NCBI GenBank assembly: GCA_011052285.1
Contig: DRJH01000138.1
Location: 1 to 25,774, forward strand
Source: Gammaproteobacteria bacterium
GTDB taxonomy: Bacteria; Pseudomonadota; Gammaproteobacteria; Arenicellales; DRJH01
Length of the DNA stretch: 25,774 nt
Direction of reading: 5' to 3'
Shown here: positions 24,221-25,774 of the stretch, piece by piece
Position numbering within the stretch: position 1 is the stretch's first letter
Layout: every line of letters begins with the position of its first letter
Translations under genes and position numbers: made by a program
The notes under the pieces: model-generated
The model's database searches: none
What the model saw: the letters and a program-made list of their open reading frames with translations, nothing else
Told to the model about the DNA's origin: nothing

Positions 24221-25546
24221 TCATGTTTTATATAGATCGTCGCGCCGTAAGGGTAGAGGCTGGCACCCGTACAGGTGGCCAGCCAGCACCTGATGCACAC
24301 CAATGCTGCCCTCATCAAAATAGAAGGCACTACCTGCCATATACAAGCGCCACAAGCGGTAGGTCACCTCGCTGGAATGACGTATTGCCTCATCGCGCCG
24401 CTCCTCCAGCGTAGCGACCCAGTGACGCAATGTCAGCACGTAATGCCGACGCAGGCTTTCGACGTCCAGGGGCTCGAACCCGGCCCGTTCCATGGCGTCG
24501 GTAACGTCGCTGATACGTGTCAATTCACCATCGGGGAAGATGTAACGATTCATAAAACGGGTCAGTGGCGTACGTTTCCAGCCACTTTCGCTAGTGATGC
24601 CATGGTTGAGAAACAAGCCATCTGGCTTGAGCACCCGCTTGATGGTACCAAAATAGGTCGGGAAATTCTTTACCCCGACATGCTCAAACATACCGACACT
24701 GACCACGCGGTCGTATTGTGCGCCTTGCGGCAGATCACGGTAATTGAGCAGTTCGATACGAACCTGGTCTTCCAAACCGGCTAAACGCGCCCGCTGCTGT
24801 GCAAGTCTCTGCTGTTCCTGACTGAGCGTAATACCATGTACCTTGACCCCATAGTGGCATGCAGCCCACAGCGCCAAAGCGCCCCAGCCACAACCGACAT
24901 CCAGCAGCGTCTGTCCCGGCTCCAGCCGCAGCTTGCGGCACAAATAATCCAATTTGTCCCGCTGTGCCTGCGCCAGGGATTGTTTGGATTCAGAAAAATA
25001 GGCACAGGAATACACCATTTCTGGATCGAGCCAAAGCCGATAAAATGCATTACTGACGTCGTAGTGATGCGCGATACTGGCCTGAGAGTTGTGCCGCACG
25101 GCCCAGTGTGCACGCCAGCTTCGGATGGAAGTGTGTGCTGACAAACCAGGTAGGAGCAAAGCCTGATAGAACAGCCGTAGGCGCGTCCTAAAGGATAAAT
25201 ACAGATCGTCCAGGTGTTCTTTGAGCCCGAACAAAGACTCCAGATCGCCCTCTATCTTGATTGCACCAGCCAGATAGGATTCTGCAATCCGCAGTAAATC
25301 ACGATGCACAACCAGTTCGCGCAATGCGCCGGGCTCTTTGAAAATAATGGTACATGGTGCGTCGAATGCACCATAAGCAAATGAGCCATCCCAAAGTCTA
25401 ACTGCTATCTTACCCCGATACTCGGCGAGAATCTTTGAGATAATTTCGGCACCGATTTTGGAGAAATTATCTCTTGCCATTGAGTGATCAGCTCCGGACA
25501 ACACAACACCCTGAAAAGACTCAAATTTCTGATCTTTATATAACAT
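24221..25546 (-). CDS. cfa: Cyclopropane-fatty-acyl-phospholipid synthase (SAM-dependent)
   Basis: Cfa transfers a methylene group from SAM to unsaturated acyl chains of membrane phospholipids. The product is 441 aa. An N-terminal domain (about 1-120; RLWDGS, FKEPGALRELV, YLAGAIKIEGDLE) is typical of the family. The methyltransferase domain follows with HHYDVSNAFY (160-169), YSCAYF (C181), the SAM site LLDVGCGWGALA (214-225), and FEHVG (E288), NHGI (H315) and RHYVLTLRHW (Y369), residues that fit the catalytic bicarbonate site of the family. I chose ATG 25546 because GGAGG is 7 nt upstream. An upstream ATG at 25624 would add 26 residues including the ribosome site. Related families (mycolic acid methyltransferases, SAM methyltransferases of tuberculostearate type) are less likely. 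Confidence 0.93.
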   Translation of the reverse strand: MLYKDQKFESFQGVVLSGADHSMARDNFSKIGAEIISKILAEYRGKIAVRLWDGSFAYGAFDAPCTIIFKEPGALRELVVHRDLLRIAESYLAGAIKIEGDLESLFGLKEHLDDLYLSFRTRLRLFYQALLLPGLSAHTSIRSWRAHWAVRHNSQASIAHHYDVSNAFYRLWLDPEMVYSCAYFSESKQSLAQAQRDKLDYLCRKLRLEPGQTLLDVGCGWGALALWAACHYGVKVHGITLSQEQQRLAQQRARLAGLEDQVRIELLNYRDLPQGAQYDRVVSVGMFEHVGVKNFPTYFGTIKRVLKPDGLFLNHGITSESGWKRTPLTRFMNRYIFPDGELTRISDVTDAMERAGFEPLDVESLRRHYVLTLRHWVATLEERRDEAIRHSSEVTYRLWRLYMAGSAFYFDEGSIGVHQVLAGHLYGCQPLPLRRDDLYKT

Positions 25547-25717
25547 TTCATTGCCTCCATAGATGCTATCAACACAATAAATAATCATTGCTTCTACGGA
25601 TTTTACAACCTGTACGTTAGGCATAGGTCAAGCTTTTTAGGTGGCATTTTTAAAGGGCAGTTAGCTCTGGTGCCACAAATACCCACTGCCTACACAAGAT
25701 AAAAAGGGTGTCACCCT

Positions 25718-25774
25718 AGGAGGCCGTCCGAGAATAGAGAACCTACTGCGAATAAATGGTCTTTGGTCAATGAA
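25718..25774. repeat. Inverted-repeat element running off the window end (reverse orientation)
   Basis: AGGAGGCCGTCCGAGAATAG followed by AGAACCTACTG matches the reverse complement of the right part of copy 2 and the short copy at 18559. The element enters the window edge, so its other end is not visible. It lies upstream of cfa on the far side of a small AGGGTG-T-CACCCT inverted repeat (25705-25717). The rest of 25547-25717 shows no other recognisable feature. Confidence 0.75.

Overview
The window looks like the chromosome of a gammaproteobacterium. It carries LptD and SurA side by side (outer membrane assembly), RecJ, ClpS-ClpA and a cyclopropane fatty acid synthase, all with proteobacterial architecture. 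Base composition is near 50% GC by eye and I see no abrupt change along the window. I cannot name a genus. Nothing here is phage, plasmid, CRISPR, rRNA or tRNA.

Layout. On the + strand from 78 to 9876: lptD, surA, an ArnT-type glycosyltransferase, an RpfE/phosphoglycerate mutase-like gene, recJ and an MFS transporter. The middle three are tightly coupled (1-nt and 7-nt overlaps). From 9982 to 18123 lies an accessory metabolic block: a class III aminotransferase of the taurine:pyruvate type (- strand), a divergent MocR/TauR-type PLP-dependent regulator (+ strand), and a convergent PotD-PotA-PotB-PotC type ABC importer (- strand). The PotC-like permease is broken by a one-base frameshift and has an unusual C-terminal extension. 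From 18658 to 25546, all on the - strand: clpA and clpS (abutting), a large Sel1-repeat protein, a DUF5676-like small membrane protein, and a cfa-type methyltransferase.

How the genes may work together. LptD and SurA build the outer membrane; SurA is a chaperone for LptD. The aminotransferase, MocR regulator and importer look like one regulated module for uptake and deamination of an amine, with taurine or a related omega-amino compound as the best guess. ClpS-ClpA form the N-end-rule adaptor/unfoldase pair; ClpP is not in the window.

The most striking non-gene signal is a family of dispersed intergenic elements with terminal inverted repeats close to AGGAGGCTGTCCGAGAATAG. Full-length, internally deleted, collapsed and single-end copies occur at about 2328, 3725, 8362, 9895, 13316, 18428, 18559, 23796 and 25718. 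At least three genes (lptD, surA, the DUF5676-like gene) take their stop codon from such an end. A second, unrelated MITE-like element (17-bp ends, about 168 bp) lies directly upstream of clpS. No transposase for either is in the window. I do not see a clear new defence or mobile system; the repeat family, the extended PotC and the aminotransferase-importer module are the things worth following up.
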